Assembly: GCA_948567375.1 (NCBI GenBank)
Contig: OX419757.1
Coordinates: 1,302,001-1,366,000 of the forward strand
Length of the DNA stretch: 64,000 bases
From: Lunularia cruciata
Taxonomy: Eukaryota; Streptophyta; Marchantiopsida; Lunulariales; Lunulariaceae
Direction: 5' to 3'
In this document: positions 22,762 through 34,472 of the stretch, one piece after another
Layout: every line of letters begins with the position of its first letter
Numbering within the stretch: position 1 is the first letter of the stretch
Notes under the pieces: model-generated
What the model was told of the DNA's origin: nothing
Database searches by the model: none
Seen by the model: the letters and a program-made list of their open reading frames with translations, nothing else
Made by a program: the position numbers and the translations under genes

Positions 22762-23509
22762 TGTAATACCAAGGGTTAGCCATATGATCTAGATGTGAAA
22801 TTCGGTTTGGTAACATCTAGAATGATGTTATACATGATGGTCAAAATAGATCAGATAGAAGTATCACCAAAAGAGTACTTCTACTAATAGGGCAGAAACC
22901 GAAATAGACTTGAGAACCTTAGAACCAATAGCTAGACATATGATTTAAAGGTGAGAATTGGTTTGGTAACATCTGGAAGGATGTTACACATGATGGACTA
23001 AACAGATCAGAAAGAGGTATCACGAAAAGGGGACTTCTACTAATAGAGTAGGAACCGAAATATGCTTGAAATCTTTGAAGGCAATTTCGGAGGCCTAAAC
23101 GGATGAATTAGGCCTCAAAAATGTGCGAATCCCCCCCCCCCCAACAGAGGATAGGCTGGCCTTCCCTCCCCCCTGGTTTGTCTTGTCAAGAGCTTTCCAA
23201 CGGTACCTTACTCATGTTATTCCTACAGGAAGATTCCTATAGGAAGATTCCCTAAAAGATTCACTCCGGTCAAAGCTCGTTTGACCAACCAGATAGGACC
23301 TAGACCAGACAGGTCACCCATCCAAGTTAGTAATCCAAGGGTGGAGCTTGCTGACATGTCACCTATCTGTGTCCCTAATCCTATGGTGGAGCTTCCTTGG
23401 AGGAGATCCTCTTTGTCTATATAATAAAGAGAAGGTGCTCCCTTGGGGCATCAAATGTTTGAGTGTGCAATCTGTGTTTTCTCTCTTCTCTTGTCCTCAG
23501 AGTATTACA
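22762..23509 (+). repeat. Copy B 3' LTR
   Basis: This 748-bp LTR matches the 5' LTR with small indels, including a longer C run (about 23129-23141) and a duplicated AGGAAGATTCC unit near 23226-23250. It is followed by TCTTT, the second half of the target duplication. Confidence 0.93.
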
Positions 23510-24828
23510 TCTTTTTAGTCAAACTTGTTGCATCAAATTTCACTCTCTATGAGTCCATGGCCAACTAAATTTTCATAGTAGTTTTTTGTGCTCTTTTCAA
23601 CACTGCAAAGTTTTAGAGCCTACCAACCCCAATCCCTAGATGTGGATCAATTCTTGAGCTCGGCTAACTTGTGAGCTCTACAGACCCAAGTATACTTGAA
23701 TCCCTGATTTCTCTATTTGAAGAATTCATATGAAACATTTGCACAAAGGTGCAAACTCTACTCACCAACAATGTTGGAAATTTTCATAAGGTAACTCAAA
23801 CCACAACTTGGGGGTGACCAAAACTCCAAACCTGATCATTAGCTCTTCTCCAACACCTTACATCTCAAAAGCTTCAATTTCAATAAGTCAAATCTGATTT
23901 GAGATTGACTCAAAACTTGAATTTCTTGCACTCAGTACTAAAGCACTTTGTCTACTCTCCAATCCCATTGACAAATAGTGAAAATGTCTCAAGAAGCTCA
24001 CTCAATTTCCTACTTTGTGCTCTTGGGTACGAATTCTACCCCCCCCCCCCCTCCTTGATTCAATCAAAAATATCTCTACTAGAATCAGCTCAAATCTTGT
24101 GATTTCTATGTTCAGATTGTAGCCTATCATCTCCTCTTTCCAAATGTGGTTTTTACTCTTTGAATGGCCTCCCCAAACTCCTTTGATGGTTGAAAAACTC
24201 TTGGGACCCAATCTCTTGCATATTTGTCCATTAGTCTTTTTACTTTTTCTTAAATGGACCCCACAACTCCACCTTGAAGCTTATGAGTAAAAATTTAGGC
24301 ATTCCCCAACTACAAAAGCACATATTTTGTCAAGTCCTAGATATGTTCATAAGTAAGCACCAAAAGGGCAATAGGATTTGGGTTTCCCATCACCGACTCC
24401 ATGAATACCGTCCCAAAACTTGCCACCAACCAATCTCGTAAGCTGTCATGGTACAAAATCTGAAGCCTAATGAAAAAGGATTCAAGAGTGGCAGATTGGG
24501 AGCATGGGACATCTCATGCTCAAATGTTTCCTTTGATGTTCTACCACTGCGCACTACTACAATTCTCACTCCCACCATCCTCCTCCTCCTCAAGACTTCT
24601 TGACTAAAACACCCCTCTATCTCTCTACTTGCCATCATCTATATTCATCAAAGCGCTCAAACATGATAAGATTGTAACCCATGTGGCCAATCACATACAT
24701 GTACATAGGTTGCTCACATGGTAGCATCTCATCCGTTGGATCTAACATACAATCTACCCCACTAATGTGGAGATAAACTATGATAAGTCACTTTTTTACA
24801 GGCTATGAAAACCACAACACAACACTAT

Positions 24829-25770
24829 GTGTAGTGTATTGATAGGTTCTATGGAGGTTGAGGTTGAGACCATGTTGTTGCAACCAAGGAATTAAAGCGT
24901 TTTGCCAACCACATGGCTTCCTCCAAGTGTTGTGGCGCTTACATAGTTACGTCTAATTTGGTTAGTGACTTCAAGTCTCTCACATATTGATCCTGAGCTT
25001 CACCTTCCTATATATCTAGAATTTGCATGATAATGTTCTAGAATTGCATGATGTAACTTCTTATAGAGCTAATCTACTTAAACTCTACCAACCTATCTTG
25101 TGCAACTTGTGTGATATTTATAGCTTAGAATTGACCAATTGTTGCACTCTTGAATTTTGCCTATGTCAAGATTGGTGTAACAATTTGCCATTCAGCTTGC
25201 TCTACCCTAAATTGCTACCATAGCTTTGCTACTCCATCCAATTGGCAAGAAGCCAAGAGAATTTATTTTTGTTCATCTTGAAGATTTGTAGCTTCAAAGT
25301 AACATTTATAGTAATACAAAAAATTCTCTATTGCACTTGAGGGATTCTTGCCTTTGAAAACCTTAGATTTTGGGAATCGGATTCAATCTTCTCCTTCTCA
25401 AATTGTTACTCTTTCTATGTGTTATTGTCATTGATGATCTTGTTCATCCAACAATTAAGTAAGGTGCTTGATTTGTTGTTGCATAGCAATGATAACCTTG
25501 TACATTGCCGCCATGGTTACTACTCTATCACACCACTCCCAATCTATCTAATTTATTAACACATAGATGTAACATGTCCATCATTCTCCATAACTTACAA
25601 CCGGAAGTACCAAGGGTTTCTCAAACAATGTGATTATATTTAGAAAATCTTGCCCAAAGCGTGAGATGATGAACGGTGTGAAATGATGCTTGGGTAGTAC
25701 CCGGACATGAAAATCCCAATGATTTGGTGGTCTATAGATTCTACCCATCTCATTCCTGCTCTAATACCAA
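24829..25770 (-). pseudogene. Copy C proximal gag and primer site
   Basis: DNA matches 5430-6390 of the younger family I element, in the same minus orientation, but with no long open frame. The zone 25759-25770 reads GCTCTAATACCA on the + strand, a one-base variant of the primer-binding site, directly before the LTR start TGTAAAAG at 25771. Confidence 0.8.
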
Positions 25771-25778
25771 TGTAAAAG

Positions 25779-26511
25779 TGTAATATTCCGAGTACAAGAG
25801 ATCTTCAAGAGAGAAAACACAAATTTCACACTCAATCCTCCAATGCCCCAAAGGAGCACCTTCTTTTTATGATATAGCAAAGAGGATCCACTCAAAGGAA
25901 GCTCCATCCTTGGATCAAATACATGGATTGGTGACCTGTCGGCAAGCTCCATCCTTGGATAAGTTGCTTGGATGGTGACATGTCAATCCTTGTCCTATTT
26001 AGTTGGTCAATGGCTTTGACCAAAGGGAATCTTTAGGGAATCTTCTTGTAAGAAGCTCAAAATGGGTAAGGTACCATTGGAAAGCTCTCAATGGGATGAA
26101 TCAGGGGGGGAAGAAGGAAAGCTTTTTTTCTTGAAGGGAAAGAATATTTCCATTTTTGAGGCCTAATTCATCCGTTTAGGTCTCCAAAAATGACTAAAGT
26201 TTTTAGACTATTTTTGGCTTCTGTCCTATTAGTAGAAGTATTCTTTTGGTGAGACCTTTATCTAATCTAAATTCTCCATCATGTGTAACATCCTTCCAGA
26301 TGTCATCACCCCAAGTTTTATCTCTAGATCATATGCCTAATTATTGATTTTAAAGTTTTCCAAGCATGTTTTGGTTTCTAGCCTATTAGTAAAAGTACTC
26401 TTTTGGTGATACCTCTAGCTTATCTACTTAGTCACTCATGTATAAAACCCTTACAGATATTACCAAACCAAATTTCATCTCTAGATCATCTTTCTAGCTA
26501 TTGGTATTACA
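25779..26511 (-). repeat. Family B solo LTR
   Basis: A 733-bp sequence is the reverse complement of the family B LTR. It starts TGTAATATTCC and ends GGTATTACA and has no internal region. A perfect AAAAG target duplication flanks it (25774-25778 and 26512-26516). It sits eight bases into the 5' LTR of copy C, which proves that family B was active after copy C was in place. Solo LTRs arise by recombination between the two LTRs of one element. Confidence 0.9.
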
Positions 26512-26895
26512 AAAAGACCAAGATCTAGAAGAGAAATAGGAGAACAGAAGATCACATTGGGACACTTGAGTGTGTGAAATTCCAAATGCCTAGCATGAGC
26601 TTTGGCTTTGGTATTTATATGAGCATACAAGGCTCTTGAGAAGCTTCCTTGAGCCACTTTCTTGGAGTGCAAGCCAAATTAATTGGGAAGCTTCTCAAGA
26701 AGTTTTTTTCTAGAAGTCGCTTACTTAGCGTGCAAGCTAAGCTAGTTGGAAGCTTCTAGAAGCTACCTACTTGGGGTGCAAGCTAAGCTAGCCATGAAGC
26801 TTTCTGGATACGTCTAGAATATTCTAGGCTAATTTGGCCTATTTGCTACTTCGTTAGCCCTAACTAACTTCATTGCTAAACTTCATATTATTACA
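26512..26895 (-). repeat. Copy C 5' LTR (remainder)
   Basis: With 25771-25778 this makes the family I 5' LTR, beginning TGTAAAAG and ending TTACA. It keeps the AAGCTTCTCAAGAAG-type repeats and the GTATTTATA box but differs from the younger LTRs at many bases. Confidence 0.85.
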
Positions 26896-29830
26896 TATGG
26901 AATACATGTCGAAAGCTATAGCAATGATCCAAAATTTCCAATGCACAAGTCTATTGCTCCAAGTTCAAGCAAAGGCAATTTGTGATAATATTTGAAGTGA
27001 AAAGGAGAAGTTTAAGTATTATTCATTGGTCACTTAGTTCAAGTGATAATTGGGGTAGAGCAAGTGACATAGTGATAGTGGAATAGTGCAATCAAGCGGC
27101 TAGTACCAAGTGTGGTTTGGAGTTGTTCAAATTGCATAAGAGTGGAGTATGTTGATGCTTCACCTTTGCTTTATTCATTAGGTATTTTTCTAGAGATCTA
27201 CTTGATGGAATACCTCTTCACCAGGTATTTGTTTATTTTATACAAGAGGATAATGCCATGCTTCCATCTATTCATTGTCACATCTAATGGGTTCCAATAT
27301 CTACTTACTTGAACAAGTACAAAATAGTAATGGTTTCTAATATCTTTACTTGAACGAGTATGAAATAGTGTCTATGGATCTACACATCGGTGCTCAAACT
27401 TGTCCTTGGTTTACAAATGTGTCCAAAGTTTTTGAAGAATAGTGATTTGCTTTAATCTTGGAATTGACAAGAAGTTACCCATTACTATTTCACTCTGTAG
27501 AACCATTTGTGTTTGGCTTTCAGCCAAGTTTCACCTTGGTTGCATGGTAGGTTTGGCAAAGATTTGCTTGGCTGAGAGGGTTTTGTTGTAGGTTTGTTAT
27601 GGATTTGGCTTGGTTGAATAAGTTTTGCTATAAGGTTTAGAGGTACTTTCTCTGTTTTATGAGGGTATTGCTATGAGTTTGTTGGGGTGTTGTTTTGCCA
27701 AAATAATTTGGGTTTTGTAGTGGTTTTGCTTTGGTTTAACTAGGGTTGTTAGCATTTTTCTGCACGTCCTAAGGTGAAAAATAAACTTTAGAAATATGCA
27801 ACTATTTCTTTGAGACATAATGACTCACTTGTACACTATACTTTGTTCTCTTGCTAGCAATCCAATATATCTCTTTTCTATTATCATTAAAAATGTTTCA
27901 AACACCCTTTCAAATTTGAGTTTGATTTCAATTATGAAACTCTCTTGATACATGGGTAGATATGGACGTGGCAAGCGACTTGCAAGACTCATAATCTTGA
28001 GTAGTAGAAGATATGAATAGCAAATATGAGTGTGGCAAGAGACTTGCAAGGCTCATAATCTGAAGTAATAGAAGATGTGAAGGAGTTTGTATCACTGTAT
28101 AGAAGATCTACACAATATATGTCCTGACAAAAATTGACATCTCTATTACATTGATCCATATGTTCATGTTATCAAATAGTTCAATAATCAAAAAAGCATA
28201 CAAATGCATATATATAAATGTACACCAATAATATGTACAAGAAGTATATAAATGTACACAAGTATCATGCTACTCAAATCTCTAACTCCTCATGACATAA
28301 GAGGAGAGGATCAGAGGAGCATACTTTGTCCTCTCCGCCCTTTGGAGATGAAGACTTAGGTGGAGAACAATCTAGTCTAATGCTCTCTAATGCTACATCT
28401 ATGTACCTAACAAGGGGTCTCACGATCAACACAAAAACTATACTTTCAAAGGAGATTCTCTTCCAAATCATGCATGGAAAGTCCTAAAATGCAAGTGCCA
28501 AACCTTAGGAAGGGTCCACACTATAATCTATGAGATGATCTGAAGTCCACTCCTCCGTGAGAAAGTCAATATACGATCTCAAATCGATAGTGTATCTATT
28601 CAAAGGAGCTGTCAAGTGGTGCATGATAATGAACTTAAATCTGAATAGAAATGAGTACATGGACAGGAATGTATACTACCATGGGAATAGGTTATGGTCT
28701 CTATTCTAAATGATGAGATATGATCTTAACCTATTTCTTGCACCTAGCATATATATAGAGCAATTGAAATATATAAACTAAACTGCACTACACTTGGTGA
28801 ACTCATAATGGAAATATACAATCGGGACTTAACTCATATGTTGCATTGGTAATACAAATCAATTCAAGACTGATATATCCATTAAAGTTGGACTTAACTC
28901 ATATTTTGCAAGAGGAATATATGAACAGAACTCAACTCATCGTGGACATATCTAACCTAGACTCAACTCATTAACCATGGAGAATATATAACCAAAATTG
29001 ATCTCAGAAATATATAACTCAGACTTAATTCACACCTTGGACTTAACTTATACCTTGCACTACAAATGTCTAAACCGAAACTTAACTCCCTAATATATAA
29101 ACTGATTATTTCTTATTTAAACTACCATATATAAACATAAACAGAACACATAATAACCCTATGTCTATCTAAAACCACCTCAAGGATAAGCAAAAGCCAT
29201 TTTTGAACACCCAAAATATTCGCTTTTAATTCTTCATGGATAAGCAGTAAGAAGATCCACAATAACCTCCAAATGAAAGATCATTTTAAGAACCAAGCTT
29301 GGTGGTTGAATGCAAGACATGAAGATCTTGTTGCTTCTCTACCTTGTTTCTTCTCTACCATGTATGTCTCGTACAGACTGATGTGTTCCGTCTACTTCTT
29401 GTCTATCAATTCCTCCATTTCTTTGCAGGTGTCCTGTCTATTGATCCAAAAGTTGTGCAAAACTGGCCGCGTAACTGGCATTTGTGGTCTTGACTTGGCT
29501 TTCCAGATCGTACTTGCTGTCCATAAAATACACTCGTGGCACTACCCTGAGCCTGTGCTTTAGGTTGAGGATCGACGTAGCAGCCTTTGCGCAATCTGAA
29601 CTTACCTGCAAATCCTGTTCGCCTTGATATGTCGTTTATGAGCGACGGAAACCCGAGGGTATTAATTCGCACTAGGTTAGCATATCTGGAGGTGCAACCC
29701 GATGAACAGAGAACGTACAGTACTGGAGAAGTTCCTCGGTTCTAAGCCCTGCCCTTTCCTCGGTCTATGCACTGGTCGAAAATAGATACGTGCTGAGAGA
29801 CGAGAGGAGAGGAACATTCGAGTTCTGGCC
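26896..29830. other. Intergenic DNA without recognisable genes
   Basis: No coherent reading frame or known domain was seen. It contains a local 64-bp tandem duplication (about 27961-28020 and 28025-28081), a short duplication at 27285-27375, and an irregular array of ACTTAACTCAT/ACTCAACTCAT motifs (about 28797-29100). The last few hundred bases before 29831 probably include the promoter of the dehydrogenase gene, though no clear TATA box was picked. Confidence 0.5.
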
Positions 29831-31989
29831 ATGGCTTCTTCTGCCCTGTCTTTGCAGTTTTGTCGAGTTAGGGGTGCGCTGACGTCTTTTCGCAGGAGTA
29901 GATGTGTTGGTGGACTTTCTGCGAGCTGGACAGATAATGGAAAGGAGCAATCTGGGACCTGGCGTGGCCAGTACCGGGCTTCAGTTCATGGAGAAGCAGA
30001 GAAGGCTTCTGAAGCAGTTTCTTTGGTGCAGGGCGCGTCTCGCGGTCTCGGACTTGAGTTTGTAATTTTCTAAATGAAACTTCGTTGCTATTCATTTATG
30101 CTTTAGATTGAACATATCATTCTTCTGAATTGAACGGAAGAAGAACTGATTTCTTAGAGATTCGTATTACGTTGAAATAGGCTGATGAATTGTGACTTGA
30201 GGCTTGGGAGCTTTGGTTGATTGCCAATTTGTCGCGATCGAGTCTGTGATTGAGGCCTCCGCCGTCAAAGCGTTACGCGATATCCGTCTTCTTCTGGAGA
30301 TTCAACTGGAGATTATATTACGGTCATGACGATAAACGTTAAATAGAGCAACTCTAATAGTTCGAAATTCCACTCTGTACCGTAACTTTTTGCCCCTACT
30401 AGCTCAATTGCGTTCGCGTCTCATGTTATCTTTTATGCTATTATACGTCATTTGTAGAACATTTCTGTAAGCATGTGCGTAAGGGGTTTACCGTTGAAGG
30501 AAAGGAGGACTGAAGTGAACTGAGGTGATGGACAGGTCAGGCAATTACTGAATAGAAGCACCGAGAGCAAGGTTATTGCTACATGCCGCAATCCAGACAA
30601 TGCAGAGAATCTGAAAGTTCTCAGGGAGCAATTTCCTACTCGTCTTTCGGTATTACCGCTTGATGTAACAATCGAAAGTTCCATCGAAGTATGTTTCACA
30701 AATTTTGCATTTGGCATCTCACTTTATATTCCGTATCTAGCATGGGAGGTCTGCTCCCCCATTTTCAGTGCATAAGGAGTTGGGGATAAGGAGAAGATAG
30801 TTTGATCTGAGTAATCAAAGTGTAGTGGAGATATGTGAATTAGGCTGCAGCAAAGGCCGTAGGAAGCTCGCATGGTCGGCTGGATCTTCTGGTGAACACA
30901 GCTGGAATTCTTCATATAACTGACGTTGTACAGCCTGGTATATGCCGCTGGGTCTCCTCTCTGTAAGCCCCAAAAGTTGTCCGACGATACTCTCTTCAGT
31001 AAATCCGTATCCGTTAGGCAACTAATACATACTTGTCTTGTGCCCGCCTGCAGAAACATCTCTTAGCCGCCTCAACCTCCAGTCTATGCTCCTCACTTAC
31101 CAAGTAAATGCGGCAGGTCCTATTCTCGTGACAAAGGTAATGTGATTATGTAGTCGGCTCCATCACTTCTTCGATACACAGTGCCAGAATGGCTGTTGTG
31201 TTGGGGTTCATTAGCTCTTAGAGTTCCTGTATTGATAACGTGGATGATTACTCTTCTCAACAGACGTGTTTGAAGCTTACTTACTCTATCGGATCTGTGG
31301 AAGTTTAGCACATGTGGCCACTGCTAAGATCTGGGAGAGGAAAGGACAGTAGCAAGGCCCCAGCTGTGGCTGTTGTCGCCAATTTGAGTGCAAGGGTAGG
31401 CTCGATTGGAGATAATGAAATTGGAGGATGGTACTCATACCGTGCTTCTAAATCTGCTCTCAATCAGTGTAAGCTCCAGTACACATTTGTAGTATAGGCT
31501 CGTTCTTTCTCGATTCTTGGAGGCACTGCAAACTGTTCTTTGGATATCCTGATTCAGTCCTGTGTTGCTCAGTCTCGGAAGTTAACATCATGTATTTTCT
31601 GTAGTTTAAGGTCCTCTTAAACAGTTTGAGTGTATAGTCGATCTCGTCTGAAGTTAGTATCAAGATGGATGCTGTCTGGACGCGTCCGTGGAGGAAGTGT
31701 CATAGTCACCATTTCCTATCCAACGGAGTGTGACTTTTCTTTCACCTGTGCAGTGACCAAGACAGCCTCAGTGGAATCAGCTCGACAAAAGGCTTCCATC
31801 GTGTGCATTCTGTTACACCCGGGGACTGTTGATACAGATCTATCGAAACCCTTCCAGAGGAACGTCCCCAAAGGGAAGCTTTTTACAGCAGAGTACTCTG
31901 TGGAAAGACTTCTTGGAATTATAGACAAATCTAATCTCAATGACAACGGCAAGTTCTTTGCATGGGATGGCCAAGAGATTCCTTGGTAA
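29831..31989 (+). CDS. C-factor-like short-chain dehydrogenase/reductase (6 exons)
   Basis: Model: exons 29831-30061, 30536-30688, 30844-30937, 31054-31136, 31309-31468 and 31754-31989, all with GT-AG borders and compatible phases, giving about 318 residues. The Rossmann dinucleotide motif is GASRGLG (end of exon 1), followed by VIATCRNP, the DVT motif (PLDVTIESS), NTAG in place of NNAG, and the catalytic Y-X3-K as YRASK in exon 5 with a serine about 15 residues before. HPGTVDTDL and the EIPW end match the C-factor/sniffer-like SDR group that uses NAD(P)H; the substrate is unknown. The first 50 residues are rich in S, R and A with few acids, so an organelle transit peptide is likely. The start is the first ATG of the open frame. 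Confidence 0.87.
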
Positions 31990-33025
31990 CGTGAGCTGCT
32001 CAAATTAGAGCTTTCATCCCGACATGGGTACCTTTGACTCTCGATCTCAGAGTCTACGTTGAAGACATAGACAATGCTACTAGTTCACACAACACCTCAA
32101 GAATGTCATGACGACGGTGGCGTTTGAGTTTTACTTTAGTGACAATCGTAGGCCATTAAACTGGTGCAAATTTGGTACTGCCGAATGCACACTGGCACTG
32201 GAGAAGATGAAGTTTGAGTAATATAAAATCTAAGCGTTAGGAAGTGAAACTCAAATTAAAGATCACAGTGTCGATCAATCATCCAGTCTCAACTTGCAAA
32301 TGTCATAGGCAGAGTGACGAAAGTGTCCCAAACCCAAATGGCAGTTCTCAATCAAGCACGTCTTTGCCAAGATTGCCAAACCTCCTTGCCCCAATGGGTC
32401 CTGTATGTGGCCCTGAAAGCCTGCTGTTACATGTGGTTCTGTGCAACATTGAAATTAATCATGCGGTCAGCACACAAGGCGACGATTGTATGGATGTAAA
32501 TCTCGCCTGTGGTGAGAACCCGGAATTACTCTCCTAATCCACTGGAAAAACATCTGAACTCCACCATTGGGGCAGTAAGAGAGCTCAATCACACGCGTTG
32601 TTGTAAGATGCGGTCAAATTAGAAAATGTTCCCGCAAGCGTACGGTTTCATCGCTCCAGTGAATACCCTGAGAAAATCGTCACACTCGATCACGCCCTTC
32701 ACACGCTTCAAAATTTATTAAATCTCGGTAAGTAGCGATTGAAGTACAAGGGCGACACTGTGAAAAAAATGAAGCATGGGAAGATCACATGAAGCCCGTA
32801 CAATGGGGACTCGAATCACGCCCTTCACACGCTTCAAAATTTATTAAATCTCGGTAAGTAGCGATTGGAGTACAAGGGCGACACTGTGAGAAAAATGAAG
32901 CATGGGAAGATCACATGAAGCCCGTACAATGGGGAGACAAAAATAATAAAATAATGCTTAAACCCCAATAGAGTCTATAAGAAAATCTAAGAGAAATTTC
33001 CCCGGGGGATAAACATGGTAAAATA
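31990..33025. other. Intergenic DNA with a 126-bp tandem duplication
   Basis: No gene was recognised. Two nearly identical units of period 126 bp lie at 32691-32816 and 32817-32936, both beginning CACGCCCTTCACACG and ending near GTACAATGGGGA. Differences are only a few bases, so the duplication is recent. Confidence 0.75.
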
Positions 33026-33930
33026 GATTAAACCCCGATAGAGTCTATATGAGAAATTTGCTCTACCCGCAACTAAAACATCCTACGTATGCAAATCAAA
33101 TAAATGTACCGTTTACAACTAATTGGAGCATTCGAGTAATGCCAATAGTATCGTTTACAAATAATGGGAGCATTCGAGTAATGCCAATAGTATCGTTTAC
33201 AAATAATGGGAGCATTTGAAGAAGCATCATACAATGTGATTCTTCTCGTATGGATTATACCATCCATTGCACTATGTAGAATAATAGACCCACATTGTAT
33301 AAAATATATTACACAAAGTATGAGAGTGAGAGCCCTTGTGCCTAACATGATAAGCTTTCATGCATTCATTGACAAATATGTTGTCCATCGCTCTATATAA
33401 TTCCAAGGCTAGAGGAACAAAGAAGGGACCTCGTTGCATGCCCCTATACTTGGGGACCTTGCGACTTGCTGCTAAACTTGCTGCCCATCCAGGGGATGGG
33501 TAATCACTCTCTCCAAAGCTATATCCCACACAAGGTCCATAACCACGACCTCCACTACTGTCACGTTATCATCTAGGACCAAGTATAAATCTTCCTTGAC
33601 ATGTGTCGTCTACAAAGCACATGAACGCTCTCGTGCAAGCCAAGTATCCACTCTCTCGTGCCATAGCAAACATTATGTCCCTAATAGCATCATGGGTAGC
33701 TATCCTCTGTCCTCCAAAAGGACATCATGTCATATGGACTGTTGTTGCATCTAGTGTAGAACCACACTCACAAGTGAGAAATGAAGATGCAAATGGGTGG
33801 ACGAAACCTAAGCGAAACTTCATCGCTGTAGAGAAAGTGGCTGGTGCGAATCGAAATGCCCTAGTGCACGATCGTGGTAGGATCCAAGAGCCTACATCCT
33901 TGCCAGAGCAAGAGCGAAGCGTGCTCTAGT
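33026..33930 (-). pseudogene. Retroelement C-terminal region (zinc motif plus endonuclease-like domain), decayed
   Basis: On the minus strand pieces read KFRLGFVHPFASSFLTCECG, then a CPFGGQRIATHDAIRD stretch (about 33665-33740), MFAMARESGYLACTRAF, and after a gap GWAASLAASRKVPKYRGMQ, FFVPLALELYRAMDNIF and HSAMDGIIHTRRITLYDASS. Cys/His residues followed by a HDAIRD-like helix and the FVPLALE segment resemble the C-terminus of RT-like proteins that I recall from moss and other early plant genomes; this family assignment is from memory and unverified. Stops and frame changes break it. A diverged second copy is at 55349-55735. Confidence 0.6.
33126..33215. repeat. 42-bp tandem repeat
   Basis: Units start at 33126, 33168 and 33210 (the third partial), each beginning GAGCATTCGAGTAATGCC. 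The period is a multiple of three, and on the minus strand each unit adds the peptide YYWHYSNAPIICKR to the retroelement frame without shifting it. Confidence 0.85.
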
Positions 33931-34275
33931 CGCTCGAGGAATGGATGAGTCAACTAAGAGAGAATGTAACATATGTTCACTTTGTCGCTCCATCAAGGAA
34001 AACAGTAAACCTTTAGTCCAATCTGACGATAATGAAACAAAATATAGAAAGTACTCTTGTGCCGGTGGGGATAGACTATCTCTAGTACATCTAGAGAGAA
34101 ATGGATCCCCCTTCCACCTCTATCACATAGGTCTCCAAAATTGTCCTATCAACAACCACAATATGAAAGGAAAGTAAGGGTACCAAGAGAGCACAACTAC
34201 TAAAAAATGCTATAGATGTAGTTTCCTCCATAGATAGCAAGCCAACCCCTCCCCACAAGATCAGCAGAGCAGTCT

Positions 34276-34472
34276 GTCTACATGCTAAATCCACTCTCAC
34301 ACACTCAAATGTCATTGGTCCAATAATATCACCAAAAACTCCTTGGGAGACTTTGGTGATATCCTAATCCAATATGTCTATATGCAAAATCCACTCTCAC
34401 ACATTCAAATGTCATTGGTCCAATAATATCACCAAAGACTCCCAAGGAGTCTTTTCTGATATCCTAATCCAA
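34276..34472. repeat. 100-bp tandem duplication with internal hairpin
   Basis: Two units (34276-34375 and 34376-34472) start GTCTAYATGC and end ATCCTAATCCAA. Each contains an inverted repeat in which ATATCACCAAA is mirrored by TTTGGTGATAT or a decayed version, around a central CCTTGGGAG or CCAAGGAG. The paired arms suggest a small MITE-like or hairpin element duplicated in place. Confidence 0.75.

Larger units (their letters stand above)
16902..23509 (+). mobile_element. Ty3/gypsy chromovirus, family B, copy B (complete structure)
   Basis: A 6.6-kb element has two LTRs (16902-17631 and 22762-23509) starting TGTAATACC and ending GTATTACA. It has a primer-binding site, gag, protease, RT, RNase H, integrase, chromodomain and polypurine tract in chromoviral order. 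The 5-bp target duplication TCTTT is perfect (16897-16901 and 23510-23514), so this is an intact single insertion. Stops occur in every domain, so it is not autonomous. LTR divergence is small apart from indels. Confidence 0.95.
16019..24828. mobile_element. Unclassified 2.2-kb insertion in copy C that carries element B
   Basis: Copy C gag is interrupted between about 16018 and 24829. After subtracting copy B and its duplication, about 2.2 kb remains (16019-16901 plus 23515-24828). It has no recognisable protein, is AT-rich and has C-runs such as 24041-24052. The left edge starts near GTTGTCATAA and the right edge ends near ACAACACTATGTG; a short GTTGT/ACAAC inverted match may be chance. It could be a non-coding LTR element or a composite of host DNA. 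No primer-binding site was found. Confidence 0.5.
11725..26895 (-). mobile_element. Family I element, copy C, old and multiply interrupted
   Basis: Minus-strand segments 11725-12327, 13019-16018, 24829-25778 and 26512-26895 align in order with the integrase, RT, protease, gag, primer site and 5' LTR of the nested family I element. The left end is truncated: no chromodomain or 3' LTR is seen before 11725. Stops and frameshifts are dense, marking it as older than the copy at 1246-6799. Three later insertions split it. Confidence 0.88.

Noticed and set aside
23129-23141. Poly-C run as a functional element
   Set aside because: The tract varies in length in each LTR copy and most likely reflects slippage.
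25779-26511. Part of the copy C element itself
   Set aside because: It matches the family B LTR in reverse and is flanked by a perfect 5-bp duplication, so it is a separate insertion.
28797-29100. CRISPR-like array of spaced repeats
   Set aside because: Repeats are degenerate and unevenly spaced, and the DNA is plant nuclear; a minisatellite is the simpler reading.
29273-29672. Open frames just upstream of the dehydrogenase gene
   Set aside because: No domain; likely promoter or leader sequence.
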